Origin: an uncultured Clostridia bacterium
GTDB taxonomy: Bacteria; Bacillota_A; Clostridia; Christensenellales; UBA3700
Assembly: GCA_946545105.1 (NCBI GenBank)
Contig: CAMNMY010000044.1
Location: 1-7,093, forward strand
Direction of reading: 5' to 3'
DNA: 7,093 bases
Positions 6,587 to 7,093 of this stretch are shown here, piece by piece. Position numbers and translations under genes: made by a program. The notes beneath the pieces were generated by a model that saw nothing but the letters and a program-made list of their open reading frames with translations, was not told where the DNA came from and ran no database searches. Positions within the stretch are counted from its first letter, which is position 1. Each line of letters opens with the position of its first letter.

Positions 6587-6612
6587 GTTTGCGCCCATAA
6601 TAAAATACGAAA

Positions 6613-6639
6613 TTGTCCAACATTTTGCTCTTTTGTCCA
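6613..6639. repeat. Direct repeat TTGTCCA, 20 bp apart
   Basis: TTGTCCA at 6613-6619 and 6633-6639, a spacing of two helical turns, upstream of the GH3 promoter candidates. This arrangement would suit an activator or a dimeric regulator bound on one DNA face. TTTTGTCC also occurs at 1611-1618 in the other regulatory region of the window. The evidence is weak because the units are short. Confidence 0.25.
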
Positions 6640-6669
6640 TAAAGCACGATTTAACACTAAAATATCATT

Positions 6670-6698
6670 AAAAAAACGGACCACACTTTGGTGGCCCG
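6670..6698 (-). terminator. Rho-independent terminator of the symporter gene
   Basis: On the minus strand CGGGCCAC (6698-6691) pairs with GTGGTCCG (6684-6677), 8 bp with one G-U pair and a 6-nt loop, followed by seven T (6676-6670). It lies about 28 nt after the symporter stop codon and separates that transcript from the GH3 gene. Confidence 0.92.
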
Positions 6699-6726
6699 CT
6701 TCATATATAAAGTAAACTAACTCTTA

Positions 6727-7093
6727 TTACTCTTGTGGAGCATCTTGAACTTCTTCAGCAATTACTTCTGCTTCAGTTACAATTCCTTCATCATCGCCTT
6801 CGGCTAACTTCTTTAAGTGAGCTTCTTTTTCTTCTTGAAGGATAGCAACTTTCTTCTTAGATAATGGGAAGACTACATATAGCAAGAATGCCATAATTCC
6901 GAAGAATACAGCTGGGATGATTGTAGCCAAGATAAACATTAACTTTAATTGTCCGCCTGTAAATTCAAAACTACCTTGAGATACTGTTTCATAATATCCC
7001 ATTGCAAGCAATGTTGCATTAACTGCTACAGCTGCAATAACTTGACCCATCTTTCTAAAGAACATAAAGAATGAATAAGCTGTACCATCTTCT
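6727..7093 (-). CDS. GPH-family sugar:cation symporter, C-terminal part (5' end outside window)
   Basis: C-terminal 121 residues of a glycoside-pentoside-hexuronide:cation symporter (MelB/XynP-like, MFS superfamily), an inner-membrane carrier. The frame is open through the right edge; the Met encoded at 7065 is internal, since the preceding codons give EDGTAYSF, which continues into FMFFRKMGQ and matches the family signature before the penultimate helices. Hydrophobic segments cover about residues 17-34 and 51-76 of the visible part, followed by the basic stop-transfer SKKK. An acidic, Glu-rich cytoplasmic tail of about 40 residues ends in DAPQE. The substrate is unknown, but the GH3 enzyme transcribed next suggests a beta-glycoside or related oligosaccharide. 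A terminator after the stop shows the two are separate transcription units. Confidence 0.88.
   Translation of the reverse strand, partial: EDGTAYSFFMFFRKMGQVIAAVAVNATLLAMGYYETVSQGSFEFTGGQLKLMFILATIIPAVFFGIMAFLLYVVFPLSKKKVAILQEEKEAHLKKLAEGDDEGIVTEAEVIAEEVQDAPQE

Noticed and set aside
1..7093. CRISPR array, tRNA/rRNA genes, insertion sequence or attachment sites
   Set aside because: No regularly spaced repeats, cloverleaf-like or rRNA-like sequence, transposase or terminal inverted repeats were seen on either strand.

Overview
AT-rich window with strong AGGAGG-type ribosome binding sites, TAA as the only stop codon in every complete gene, TGG-coded tryptophan and compact convergent and divergent gene pairs. 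This suggests a low-GC Bacillota, probably an uncultured gut or rumen member (Bacilli/Erysipelotrichia-like or Clostridia). The placement is an inference from composition and gene content.

Layout from left to right. (1) Positions 1-1473, minus strand: an amino-acid ABC importer operon of the polar amino acid type, with a lipoprotein substrate-binding protein followed by its membrane permease (cut by the window edge). The ATPase subunit is presumably further left. (2) Positions 1474-1730: an AT-rich divergent intergenic region with the upp promoter and possible operator repeats. (3) Positions 1731-2369, plus strand: upp, uracil phosphoribosyltransferase, ending in a hairpin that can terminate transcription from both sides. 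(4) Positions 2417-4132, minus strand: a 571-residue AAA-type ATPase with a C-terminal PD-(D/E)xK-like domain, function unknown. It lies 16 nt downstream of (5) 4149-6521, minus strand: a cytoplasmic GH3 beta-glucosidase-like enzyme with a hydrophobic, Lys-rich C-terminal tail. (6) Positions 6522-6726: the GH3 promoter region with a perfect 10-bp palindrome at the -10/start, and a terminator for (7) 6727-7093, minus strand: the C-terminal end of a GPH-family sugar:cation symporter.

The most striking observation is in the substrate-binding protein. Its two halves are in reversed order relative to the whole SBP_bac_3 family: signal peptide and lipobox, then the segment that is normally C-terminal, then a Pro/Ser/Thr linker, then the segment that is normally N-terminal. 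It is a natural circular permutation in which the ligand-binding residues of both parts are retained, and it is encoded as one intact frame directly coupled to its permease. The symporter and GH3 enzyme plausibly form a glycoside uptake and hydrolysis unit, though a terminator separates their transcripts. The ATPase gene has different codon use from its neighbours and looks like an accessory insertion.
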